Positions 10,877 to 20,604 of a DNA stretch of 64,000 nucleotides are shown here, one piece after another. The notes under the pieces are model-generated. The model was not told where the DNA came from, searched no databases, and worked only from the letters and a program-made list of their open reading frames with translations. The DNA lies in assembly GCA_025200525.1 (NCBI GenBank), contig CM045762.1:85206117-85270116 (forward strand), read 5' to 3'. This stretch comes from Camellia lanceoleosa (taxonomy: Eukaryota; Streptophyta; Magnoliopsida; Ericales; Theaceae). Position 1 is the stretch's first letter, and each line of letters opens with the position of its first letter. Position numbers and translations under genes: made by a program.

Positions 10877-11545
10877 ATGGTCATTACCGGCGGCCTCACG
10901 TGCAACAGACCATCGCGGTCGATACAGCAAACTGAGCTCAGAAAAATCCGACAAGGTTCTGATAAGGAAGTAATAGCACTGGACCACCCCTACAAACAAC
11001 CCAAGCAATGGTCTAAACCAATCACCTTTACGGAAGCAGACTGCACTGGTATTCGCTACCCCCATGACGACCCCCTGGTCATTTCCTCTCTCTTATCAAA
11101 TTACAAAGTCAGACGAGTACTCGTCGACAACAGCAGCTCTTTGGACATAATCTTCCTCAATGCCTACTACCAACTCAAGGTCGAGGAAGAAAAATTATCA
11201 CCTCTCCAAACCCCTCTGGTCGACTTCACCAGCAATTGAGTGACCCCTATAGGCTCTATCGATCTCCTTATCACCATCAGAGAATATCCACGGCAATCCA
11301 CCAAACTACTCACTTTCCTTGTCGTCGACTGCCCTTCTGCTTATAACATTATACTCAGACGCACAGCTTTCAACACCCTTTAAGTTGTTACCTCCACCTA
11401 CCATCTGGCCATGAAATTTTCTACCAATCAAGGGGTCGGCACAGTGAGAGGGGAATAGGCTGTGGCCAGAGAGTGCTACGTCGCCTTGCTAAAGGAAGTC
11501 AAGATGAAAGAAGCTACGATCATTGAAGGCCTTGATGTTCCAGAC
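10877..11545 (+). pseudogene. pro: Retropepsin-like aspartic protease, broken
   Basis: This is the protease that would cut the Gag-Pol chain. ITFTEADCTGIRYPHDDPLV (about 11025-11085) and RRVLVDNSSSLDII (about 11110-11150) match the Tat protease. The active-site block is normally D-[TN]-G-[SA]; here it reads DNSS, so the glycine is lost. Downstream, SIDLLITIREYP, VVDCPSAYNII and VTSTYHLAMKF follow in the family order. Stops occur at 11237 (TGA), near 11380 (TAA for CAA) and at 11457-11459 (TAG for CAG). After EGLDV the reading passes abruptly into integrase sequence, the sign of a large deletion. Confidence 0.85.
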
Positions 11546-12137
11546 CTGTTTTTCTTCCCCAGGCCATCCTCAAGCCAACAGTCAAGTGGAGGTTACCAAC
11601 CGCTCCCTGCTCAAAATCATCAAGACCAAGCTAAAGACCGCCAAAGGCCTCTGGGCAGAGGAATTGCTAAATATCTTCTAGGCCTATCGGACGACTGCCC
11701 AAACTCCAACTGGGGAGACCCCATTTCGTCTAACATACAGCGCCAAAGCAGTTATCCCTGTGAAGGTTGGCCTACCGACGCCTAGAGTCATCCACCCCAA
11801 TCGACACCTGAACGACGACCTTCGGAGCGCTAACCTAGACCTCATCGAGGAGCTGCGAGAGACAGTTGCCGTCCAACTGGCCTCATACCAATAGAAAGCA
11901 AGGTAGCATTATAATTGGAGAGTTTGACCGAGGACATTCACAGTAGGAAACCTCGTCATACGCGAAGCCACTCTCGTCACCAAAAATCCAACCTAGGACA
12001 AGCTAGCAACTAAGTGGGAAGGCCCTTACATCGTCAAAGCAAGACCCCGCCCAGGCACATACCGTCTCCAAGACATGGAGGGAAGAGACCTTTCTTATGC
12101 ATGGAATGCCGAACACTTGGAACGCTATTTCCAGTAA
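11546..12137 (+). pseudogene. int: Integrase C-terminal remnant after a ~3-kb pol deletion
   Basis: GHPQANSQVEVTNRSLLK starts at 11562, the region around the catalytic Glu of the D,D35E integrase core. It is followed by RTTAQTPTGETPFRLTYSAK, a Tat GPY/F-type segment with KWEGPYIVKARPRPGTYRL, and the usual end WNAEHLERYFQ at 12135-12137. Stops interrupt it at several places (AYRTT preceded by TAG, and near 11893, 11907 and 11929). RT, both RNase H domains and the first two thirds of integrase are absent between here and the protease. By comparison with element 3 (about 31.1 to 28.1 kb) roughly 3 kb are gone. The remaining tail cannot act as an enzyme. Confidence 0.88.
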
Positions 12138-12309
12138 AGCAGCATTTTCTGCTTTTTGTTTGATTTACATTGTTGTATGTTTTATTTTGCTAATCAGAAC
12201 ACTTGTCCATTTTGGCTCTTGCCACGCAATGTATATATTTATGATCGCAGGACTCTGACAACAATTCAAGATTCCCTTTATTTGTGTCGTGCCTTAATCC
12301 AAAATTAAA

Positions 12310-12765
12310 CATGGCCTCGGCCAGACTGAGCCCTCCAAAGCCTCAGGCAGACTGAGCATGAAGAGCTCAGCCAGATTGAGTTAAGCAAAGCCTCAGCTAG
12401 ACTGAGCTTGAAGAGCTCAGACAGACTGAGTTGAACATAGCCTTAGCCAGACTGAGCCCTTCAAAGCCTCAGCAAGACTGAGCATGAAGAACTCAGATAG
12501 ACTGAGTTGAACATAACCTTAGCAAGACTAAGCATGAAGAGCTCAGCCAGACTGAGTTAAGCAAAGCCTCAGCCGGACTGAGCCTGAAGACCTCATACAA
12601 ACTGAGTTGAACATAGCCTCAGCCAAACTGAGCCCTTCAAAGCCTCAGCCAGACTGAGCATAAAGAGCTCAGCCAGACTGAGTTAAGCAAAGGCTCAGCC
12701 AAACTGAGCCTGAAGAGCCCAGCCAGACTGAGCTAAGCAAAACCCCAACCAGACTGAGCACACTC
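12310..12765 (+). repeat. 24-bp tandem repeats with a hairpin core
   Basis: About 18 copies of a 24-bp unit each contain CTCAGCCAGACTGAG, a 5-bp inverted repeat (CTCAG / CTGAG) around CCAGA. Two alternating forms (followed by CATGAAGAG or TTAAGCAAAG) make a 48-bp double unit. The array lies between pol and the antisense ORF. 12765-13080 is AT-rich and empty. Confidence 0.88.
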
Positions 12766-13081
12766 CCAAAGGCAAGACACACAGTAGTTTTTATAACTTA
12801 ACTTAATTGTAGTAACAAACCGTTTTGACAAATTTTTGGAAAATAAGTTACATGCTTCATTTAATTCATTTATAGGTCGCTCTAGACAAATTATTGCAAA
12901 TTCCATAATTCATTACCAAATCTTACATTCTGCCATGCACAAATTCATTGCCAACACAAGTTCTTTACAAATTTCAATTATTCTTTACAAGAAGCTCTCT
13001 CCGACAACCAGATACAATAAATAAATAAATAAATAAAACAACAACTACTACAACCAAAAAACAAAACAAAAAGCCCAGTCT

Positions 13082-15655
13082 TCACTCCTCTTCACTGAAT
13101 ACCAAGTCTTCCTTTTCCACCCCCTCATCCAGCGTAGTCTGGGCGATGTCCTTCTCTTTTGGCTTCACTAGGCTAAAGTCCACATCTGGAAACAGCTCAT
13201 GCGCCCTGTATTTGAAGCTTGTCCAACCGCTGTCCCAGTACTGGCTCATCTCATGCTTGTAGTAGTTTGATTGCTAAAAACCTTGAATTATATCTTCTTC
13301 AGTCCTCCCAACAGCAACCACTCCTGATGGGCCAGCACCACCTTCACCCTCTCTGCCCAAGCCCCTCGCCACCGCCGCGTCAATGGCCATTTGGAATTCA
13401 GGGGACGAGTTAAACTGCTCCACCGCCGCAACGCGCAGGTTTGGGGCTGCCCTTTCAGACACCATCATCCTGGCTAACTCTGCCATTTTGGCCCTCTCCT
13501 CTCCCAAGGCCTTCTCCAAGTTAGCACTACGCGCATCTGTTTTTTTTTTTTTTGTCCTTCAAGGCTTGGTCGCGCAGCTCTTCATTATTTGTGAGGGCCT
13601 CCTCCAACCTTTCTTTGGTGGTATTGCAGGCTTCTTGGACCTCGCCTACTTTTTTCAGCTCGCCTGACAGCTCAAACTCTAGTGATACTGCCTTGTGGCG
13701 CACCACTTCCAGTTCAGACTTGGCAACTGACAGCTCGGAAGCTACCCAGCCTGGCTTACCCTGGCGCGCTCGGCTAAGTAACCCTGCACCACCGCCAAAA
13801 CCTCCATCTTTTTTGCCCTCTGTGCATAGCCCAGACCCTTTGCGCAGGCACTACGCGCTGCCTTTCTCCAGCCAGCTGTCTCCGCCCTTAAGTTTTGTAA
13901 TTGCACCCACACTCCTTCTAGTTGGGCCTTCAGTGGCTTTGCCTCAATTTTCACCCCCACTGCCTTGCCTAGTAGGGCCGCTGCCTGGGTCGCTGCTTTC
14001 ATCTGCGTTGAGCAGAACCCTGTCACGAGGTCGACCTTCGTAAATTGGGCCATACTCTGTATGGCTGTGTCCTCAATGACCCCCAACAGACGGTCTACGG
14101 CAACCTTGGCTTCACCCCCATCCTCTGCCAAGCAGTCGACCACTGCACGAACATGATGCGTAGCGGTCCTCAGCACGACACTGGTCTCTGTTTCACTCAC
14201 CCGCTCTCTCCCTACCTCCTGACTTAGGAGCACATCTTGTAAGGGTATGTCCTTGGAAGGCAGACTGGCTGATCGGTCGGTTTCTGCCAACTCTTTTTGC
14301 TTGTTTGTTTCGTTCACCACCTGGCCACTTGGGAACTTAGCCAACCTTTCTTTCACTCCCCCTCTTTCGCCTCACTGTCCTGACTTGGGGGCAACTTCAT
14401 TAGCCCCTCTTTCGCCTTCTTCAATGCCGATTTTCCCTTACTTCCCTCTACAGCAACCTTCATCTTCTTCTTTTTCTTCAACACCAAATCCACCTCCCTC
14501 TTGCTTCTTTCCTTCAGCAGATCCACTAGCGCCTGCAAAGGCACAAAGTCGGTCAGGTCTTTCTTTACCAATAGCTTGGGGCGTGGTCTAACTGACCTTT
14601 TCGCAACTAGCTTCGGCGCTGGGCCTAATTCTTTCTCCTTATATTTATCCGCCATTATAAAAGCCCGCCTGTCCTCTGTCTCCTGAGCTTTCCTCCTCGC
14701 CTCTACCTCTTTTGGCAACGAATCTCTTCCGGCTGGTTGCGGCCCTAGATTTAGGGCGAACAGGGCTAAGGGTTGGACGAGGTCGTCCCACTTTAGCCCC
14801 TCATTCTCCCTCCAGTCCTTCACCTGTTTGACCCTCCTCTCCACCTCGGCATCTAACTTTGGCTTCCATGACTTGGAGGGGACTTTCCAAATTGTATGCA
14901 CTCCTCTTTTGCCACTCGCCGACACAAAAAGCCACTTTAGCTGCCAGCCCTTTATCGACGAAAGCAGTCCCGCCACTAGTCCCCTTCCTGCTATGAATTA
15001 TAAGGTCACCCATGTCTCATGTTGCCCTAACGCCTTGTAGCAGAAGAAAAACTCATCCACCGTCATTATCTCCCCTCCGGTCGCCTGTTGCCACGCGATC
15101 ACATAAGCGAACAGAATCTTCCACGCGTTCGGCATAAGCTGTCTTGGGGCCACCTCTAGGAGATTTAAGATGTCAACCACTAGCTATGGGATGGGTAACC
15201 TTAGGCCCCCACATAGCGTTTCCTTATACAACGCTAACTCCATCGGTCGTGTGTCTGACACCCTCTCCTTCGTCATTGGTAGCCTTAACTCTATGTTGGT
15301 CGAAATCTAGTATCTACTGTGCAACTCTTCCAGATCCTCTTTCATTAGAGTGGGTTTGTCCACCTTCGTATGCCAACGGTTCGGCACAACTTGGCTAATT
15401 AGCTACGCCGCCAAGATCATTGTCGACCCCAAGGGCCGCCCCGCCCCCCTCTCCACCCGCCTTGCCACCCTATACTGCTCCGCCAACTCCACCGCATCAT
15501 CCTTTCCTAATTCATCCGCTTCTATGGCTAGCACTTTGTATTGTGCCATCTCCTTCACGTTTCTCACTATTTCTTTGGTTGCAAGGGCAATAAAATTTGC
15601 GATATACCAAATAGGCGAATCTCCTACGATGAAGGAACTTAAGTCTGGAATGTGC
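13082..15655 (-). pseudogene. Antisense extra ORF of Tat element 2 (Transposase_28-like)
   Basis: The coding strand is opposite to gag-pol. From about 15655 downwards come an N-terminal block (IEADELGKDDAVELAEQYRV near 15500), ISTNIELRLPMTKE (near 15290) and the best-recognised part, LMPNAWKILFAY followed by GGEIMTVDEFFFCYKALGQ (about 15140-15020). That pattern resembles Pfam Transposase_28 (PF04195, putative gypsy-type transposon), a family of plant Gypsy extra ORFs with unknown role. Then come WLFVSASGKRGVHTIWKVP (about 14940-14880), a Lys-rich stretch (14550-14400), a long coiled-coil-like Ala/Glu/Lys region (14356-13280) and an acidic tail ending at 13082-13084. Several stops and frame changes break it. 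It probably had its own promoter or antisense transcript; I could not place one. Confidence 0.72.
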
Positions 15656-15969
15656 TAGTTTTTTGCAATTAGGTAGGTAAAACGCACAAGTCTAAAAGCC
15701 CAAGGTTTGCCTATTTCCCAAGGATCGCAGTTAAAATCCGCCAGTTTGAAAATTCGAACAACAATAGAACCCCCGTCTTTTCAACATCCCAACTTACCAA
15801 CCCCCTCACCTCCTACACCCTATTCGTCTCTCTCATCAGCGGCCCTTGTTGTGCCACGTGTACGGCCACGATCCCTTTCTCACCCCACTAATTCTCTTTC
15901 ATCTTCTCTGTCTATTCCACTTCACATCATCATGTGCTTTTTCCCCCCTCGAGCCCCATGTGCCGTCAA

Positions 15970-16575
15970 TCTTTACTCGATCACCTCCACGATCGACCAC
16001 CTTTGCGGTCAGCCCACCTCATGATCGGTCACCTCACGCTCGATCCCTTCAGAATCGGCCCACCTCACGCTCGGTCGCCCTACGATCAACCACCTTTGTA
16101 GTCAGCCCACCGCACGGTCAGTCTCCCTGCTCAGTCACCTTCGTATTCAGCCCTCCTCACGGTCGGTCACCCCGCTCGATACCCCTCACGGTCGACCCAC
16201 CTCTCGGTCAGTCACCTTGCTCTGTCACCTTTGTGTTCGACCCTCCTCACGGTCAGTCACCCCACTCGGTACCCCTTCCGGTCGGGCCACCTCCTGGTCA
16301 GTTACCCCAATCGGTCACCTTCATATTCTACTCTCCTCACGATCGGCCCACCTCATGCTCGGTCACCCCACGATCGACCACCTTTGCGATCGGCCCATCT
16401 CACGCTCGGTCCCCCTACTCGGTCACTTTTGCGTTAAGCCCTCCTTATGGTCGGTCACCCCGCCCGGTACCCCTTGCGGTCGACCTACCTCCCGGTTAGT
16501 CACCTTCGCGTTCGGCCCTCCTCACGGTCGGTCACCTAGCTCAGTCACCCTCGTGGCTCAAACCTCCACATAATC
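15970..16575. repeat. ~45-bp GC-rich tandem repeats before the polypurine tract
   Basis: About twelve diverged copies of a ~45-bp unit are built on CGGTCACC and CCTCACGGTCGG(T/A)C. Because 45 is a multiple of three, they keep open frames up to 217 aa (15846-16499) with a 15-residue Ser/Pro/His repeat. These are not taken as genes. The array runs up to the unique end of the internal region; the purine tract GGGACTGGGGGACTAC is at 16642-16657. Confidence 0.8.
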
Positions 16576-16657
16576 GATCACCGGGCCTGGGGGATTACCT
16601 CCGCCTTAACTACTCTCTTCGTTGGGCTAAAGTTGCACTCGGGACTGGGGGACTACT

Positions 16658-17227
16658 GATACTGATGGGCCTCCCAGAGGATTCGACCCACGACAGGGAC
16701 ACAAGGCCCATCCCACGACCTAGATATTAAAGCCCAGCAACCTTGGGAAACCAATGATGGACCAAGACCAATAGCATTCAAACACATGTCGGGTAGGGAA
16801 TCAGCTATGTAAGCAGATAAAGATCCTGCAAAGTTATTGCATCCACGCATTAGCCATTAATGAGGCTCTAGTAACATTAAATGCAACAACCCTTCTACGC
16901 CGAAGGATGTAGACTCACCATGAATGATACAAACTAAAATATAGACTTTTGGCCAACAAGACAGGATGGAAAATACAAGAAAATGATGAGCAAAGGATAT
17001 GAGGAAGCTTCCGAGATGCAAAGAAATGGTTAAGTTCTTCATCTCATTCTTCTCTCTCTATTCAATCAATCTATCTTATTCTAACTCGATCGTCGAAGGG
17101 TCCGCCGGGGGATTACTACCCCCTTTGGACCTTTTTGCAGGCACATCCTGTGGGCTTCAAGATCGGCAAACACGTTGGAAGTGTGGATCAGTCCGACCCA
17201 CCCTTTGTCGGAATTATTGTATCATCA
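16658..17227 (+). mobile_element. 3' LTR of Tat element 2
   Basis: 570 bp with TG...CA ends, nearly co-linear with the 5' LTR. Many differences are transitions (for example CGACGACC / CCACGACA near the start), so the insertion is not recent. The target duplication ATCAT follows at 17228-17232. Confidence 0.93.
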
Positions 17228-17296
17228 ATCATGACTATAGTTCATTTCTATATAATAATGCTTTAAAATTTATTCTTATTTCAACGGATAGGTAGG

Positions 17297-17708
17297 TGGA
17301 AGTGAGGACGCTGCTGTGTAGCCCGCGTAGCAGCATTTGCTGTGCGCTAATTTGGGCTCATTTCGGGGTCCATTTTGATAATTCGAACCGTTCACATTTT
17401 AGAATATGTCAAGTAGAACATGCCTGCAAAAAATTAAGTTAATCGGATATCGTTTACCCATTCATCCACTCACATTTGTATCTATAAAAATAAATATAAA
17501 TGTATTTTAACTTGATTAAAATGAATACAAATGTGAGTGAATGAATGGGTAAACGATATCCGATTAACTTAATTTTTTGCAGGTATGTTCTATTTGACGT
17601 ATTCTAAAATGTACACGGTTAAGATTATCAAAATAAGTTCTGAAATGGATCCAAATCGGCGCACAGCAGACGCTGCTGCGCGGGCTGCGCAGCAGCGTCC
17701 CCAGTTCC
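17297..17708. mobile_element. 412-bp foldback / MITE-like element with long inverted arms
   Basis: Two arms of about 185-190 bp (17297-17485 and 17520-17708) are near-perfect inverted copies; they include GGATATCGTTTACCCATTCA on one side and its complement on the other. The centre is about 35 bp of AT-rich sequence. Tips read TGGAAGTGAGGACGCTGCTG and, inverted, GGAACTGGGGACGCTGCTG. The 8-bp direct repeat TAGGTAGG flanks it (17289-17296, 17709-17716). An 8-9 bp duplication fits hAT or Mutator-like elements; which one cannot be settled here. No coding capacity. Confidence 0.85.
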
Positions 17709-17716
17709 TAGGTAGG

Positions 17717-18848
17717 CCAAAGTAATAATACATAATTTAATAAACATTTTTATATGGTTACAAAACAAATTATAATAATACGTTATATATTAAACTACAT
17801 TTCAATACGGTTACAATTTTTTTATTATTTATTTATTTTTTGTGTGGTGACATGGTTACAAAAATCTTTCAACATCATATAACAATATTTTCTAGGATGG
17901 CTTCTTCTGCAAAGTTTATTTTTAACCTCTGTTTTTGGCTTAACTTAAAAGAGAATAAAAATTAACTTTAAAAAAACATATTGTTCTTCATGCCTATAAT
18001 TTTGAAGCCACATAAATTATTGAACATGAAAAAAGGAAAATTTTATAGTAACTATCTAAATTTTATTAGAAAGAAAAATAAAAAAATTCCCTTATATTAA
18101 TTCTAACGATCCATTGTATCTATTAGTTATACTTAAGGGAGAAGGGCAATTTAAACAACTTAACTATTTTTTTCTTTTATTATTATTGACAACCACCTCC
18201 TACCTTTGCCATAACCCACTACCATCACTCCATCTCATTTTTCGTCCATCGTTACTTCCCATTTCTGAACTCACTACCACTCCTCTCTTTCTTTTCCTAG
18301 TCACTGTCTCTATTCGATACCACTGATTAAAAAAAAAAGAAAAGATTCAATTGTCTAAATTGCCCATGTTCTGTTAGTTATAAATGAGAAATGGATAGAA
18401 TTATAACGTTTTAAAAATTAAGGATTTAAATTGAAATATTACAAAATTAGGATTTAATTTGTTATCTAAAGACAAACTCATATTTATTTTTTATTTTTTT
18501 AAATAATAGATTAAAAAAATTTTAGATGGAATGTCAACTTAAGCTTAAATTAAACATAATTACAAAATCATTCTCGTATACACTTCTCCCAAAAAATAAA
18601 AATAATAAAAAGTTATCAAACTCTTTTCAAAAAGTAATCATATTTAAATAAAGTATTCCTATTTATTTTCAGATTTAAGTCGTGTGAAATTGTTATTTTA
18701 CGAATTATTAATGAGAGAATTAAGAAAAATATGTTTGTTTCATGCATACCGTACTAGCAATACAAGGCAATAGTTTATTGTTTGTTCTGCCATCTATGGA
18801 TGGGATTAGCTATATAAATTTTCACAAATATCTATGTTGCATATCTAC
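17717..18848. other. AT-rich spacer without genes
   Basis: No coding pattern, repeat array or TE boundary was recognised. A C/T-rich patch (18190-18325) gives a short open frame that I do not consider a gene. Confidence 0.6.
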
Positions 18849-18853
18849 CCAAC

Positions 18854-19572
18854 TGTACGAGTACGAAAAATAATCTTCTTGTATAATATTATTGATCAAA
18901 TTTGCACTCCTTCAAACGTCGTCACCTTGCTATCTGAAATCACAAACGTGAGCTAGTCGGTGGATGTGTGCTGGAAATCTCTCCGGTGCCTAAGTCAGAA
19001 AATAGACAATAGACACAAAACCTCTGTGTATTCTAGAGTAAAAATTGTGATATCTGTACATAGATCCTGTATGAGCTTTTGTAGATTTTGCCTGTCACAA
19101 TCTTAGTAGGATTCCAACTCTCCTTAGTAGAGTCCTCTTATGAATCACACTCCCAAAGATAATGCTTATCCTGATAACACTCTACTTACTACCAACCAAG
19201 TGAGATGGCTTAAACCTTCTTACCTCAGTTTGGTAGCTACTCAACCAAGCTAGCATGGTCGTACCCTATGCCAGACTTAACCGTACTCACATAGCTTGGT
19301 GCTACTTTAGGCAACACAACAAGTCTTTATTGTTTAGACGACATCCTATAGAGCTATTATATACCTCGGTCCTCCGTCCAACGATACCTCGGTCTAGGAC
19401 AGCTAGACCAGGCCACTGGTAGCTTGCCTCTGACCGAACTGTCGGGATAAAAGACCAAGCTTCATTACCTCGGCTCGTAGTTCCGCCCAACATCTTGGAG
19501 ATTGCACCTAGCTTGGTCTATTTCAATAGTTACACTTAGCTCGGCCCAATTTATACATAAATTACCTTCTCA
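18854..19572 (-). mobile_element. 3' LTR of Tat element 3
   Basis: On the minus strand it starts TGAGAAGGTAATTTATG (19572) and ends CGTACA (18854). The purine tract, minus-strand ATGGAATTAAGGGGCAAT, lies at 19573-19590. Two copies of ATACCTCGGTC at 19361 and 19384 are 23 bp apart. Confidence 0.93.
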
Positions 19573-19590
19573 ATTGCCCCTTAATTCCAT

Positions 19591-20604
19591 CTGCAAAGCA
19601 TGATTAGGATTATTAACTTTTAGCCGAGTTGCCCAAGTCCAACCTCGTTGAAATAACGATTCCAGCCGAGATAAAATAATGATTCTTGCCGAACTTAAGT
19701 CTGTTCGGTTTCCTAAACTTGCATTGGTCGCACGGCCTGTCGTTTCAAAAAAGTCTGACAACATGTCCTTTTCAAGACACGTGGCACACATCGATTACTT
19801 CCTTGTACTATGCCAGCTGTTTCAACCCCTTCATTTCGAACCGTTTCAACCTCGTTGAAAAAGGCCCACTGTTTTGCCTCTATCATAAATACAACCCCTT
19901 CATTTCGAACCATCACCTTTTTACTGTTCTTCTTCGTTCTGGAGAGAATCTCTGCATTCTGAGTTTGATATCCGTGCCTCCTAAGCTCCAGTCCCAAACC
20001 AAGGAACTATAACATCCATTTCGCTTGTCTTCTTACTAGTTGGATTTTTTCCTCACACTTTTATACTCGTAAGTTGCAAATGCCACTCCCTCCCTTTTGC
20101 TGATGTTCCTTTTTATTTATTTTTATATTTCCAGTGCTTAACCTCTATTTGTGTGTTATATACACTAGAGCGTTTGAGTAATATACTAAACCCAAAACCT
20201 CACGCTCAATCCTAAACACAGATAAATGACCTTCAGAACATGATCTTTGATCCAAAATCGTGCTGTGACCGTACTAGGCACTTGTTTGTGACCTTGAGGC
20301 TTGTACTAGAAATGCGTTGATCACCAACCGTGCTATAAACCGTGAGTCGGCCCTGTTTTATGGGCGAACTAGGAAATACTCTGTAAGCCCGTTATAACCG
20401 AGCTAAATTTACTTAACTTTACTTAGCCCGGTCCAATTATTTGGGCACAACCTGTTATTTCCACTTTGCAGACTTGACTAGGTTGGCCAAGCACACCCAA
20501 GCATTTTTCCCCTGGGCCATTTTGCTTAACCGAGCCATCCAAAGTCGCACCAATGCCTAGCTAGGCCGCCGTACTCATTTTTACACAACAATTTTTTAGT
20601 TTTA
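19591..20604 (+). promoter_or_regulatory. Leader region of the antisense ORF with a TATA-like box
   Basis: These 1 kb lie upstream of the plus-strand antisense ORF and hold no ORF of their own. A TATA-like TATCATAAATAC at 19881-19892 follows two TTTCGAACC repeats. The sequence CAACCCCTTCATTTCGAACC occurs twice, at about 19823 and 19892. A promoter for the antisense gene is an inference from position. Confidence 0.3.

Larger units (their letters stand above)
8604..17227 (+). mobile_element. Tat/Ogre-clade Gypsy element no. 2, pol-deleted
   Basis: Two LTRs (8604-9170 and 16658-17227) start TGATACTGATGGGCC and end GTATCATCA. The 5-bp duplication ATCAT lies at 8599-8603 and 17228-17232. Inside are gag, protease, an integrase C-terminal remnant, two tandem-repeat arrays and a 2.6-kb antisense ORF. 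RT, RNase H and the integrase core are missing, so the element cannot move alone. At 8.6 kb it is shorter than a full relative because of that deletion. Most coding breaks fit single C-to-T changes. Confidence 0.93.

Noticed and set aside
13552..14043. Plus-strand frame of 163 aa
   Set aside because: It is a shadow of the minus-strand coiled-coil part of the antisense ORF, which has the coherent composition and domain order.
15846..16573. Open frames of 118 and 217 aa, rich in Ser, Pro and His
   Set aside because: They come from a 45-bp tandem repeat, a multiple of three, inside Tat element 2. There is no domain and several frames are open at once.
18114..18326. 70-aa frame with a hydrophobic start
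   Set aside because: The sequence is a C/T-rich patch in a spacer. No similarity, no supporting splice or promoter signals.
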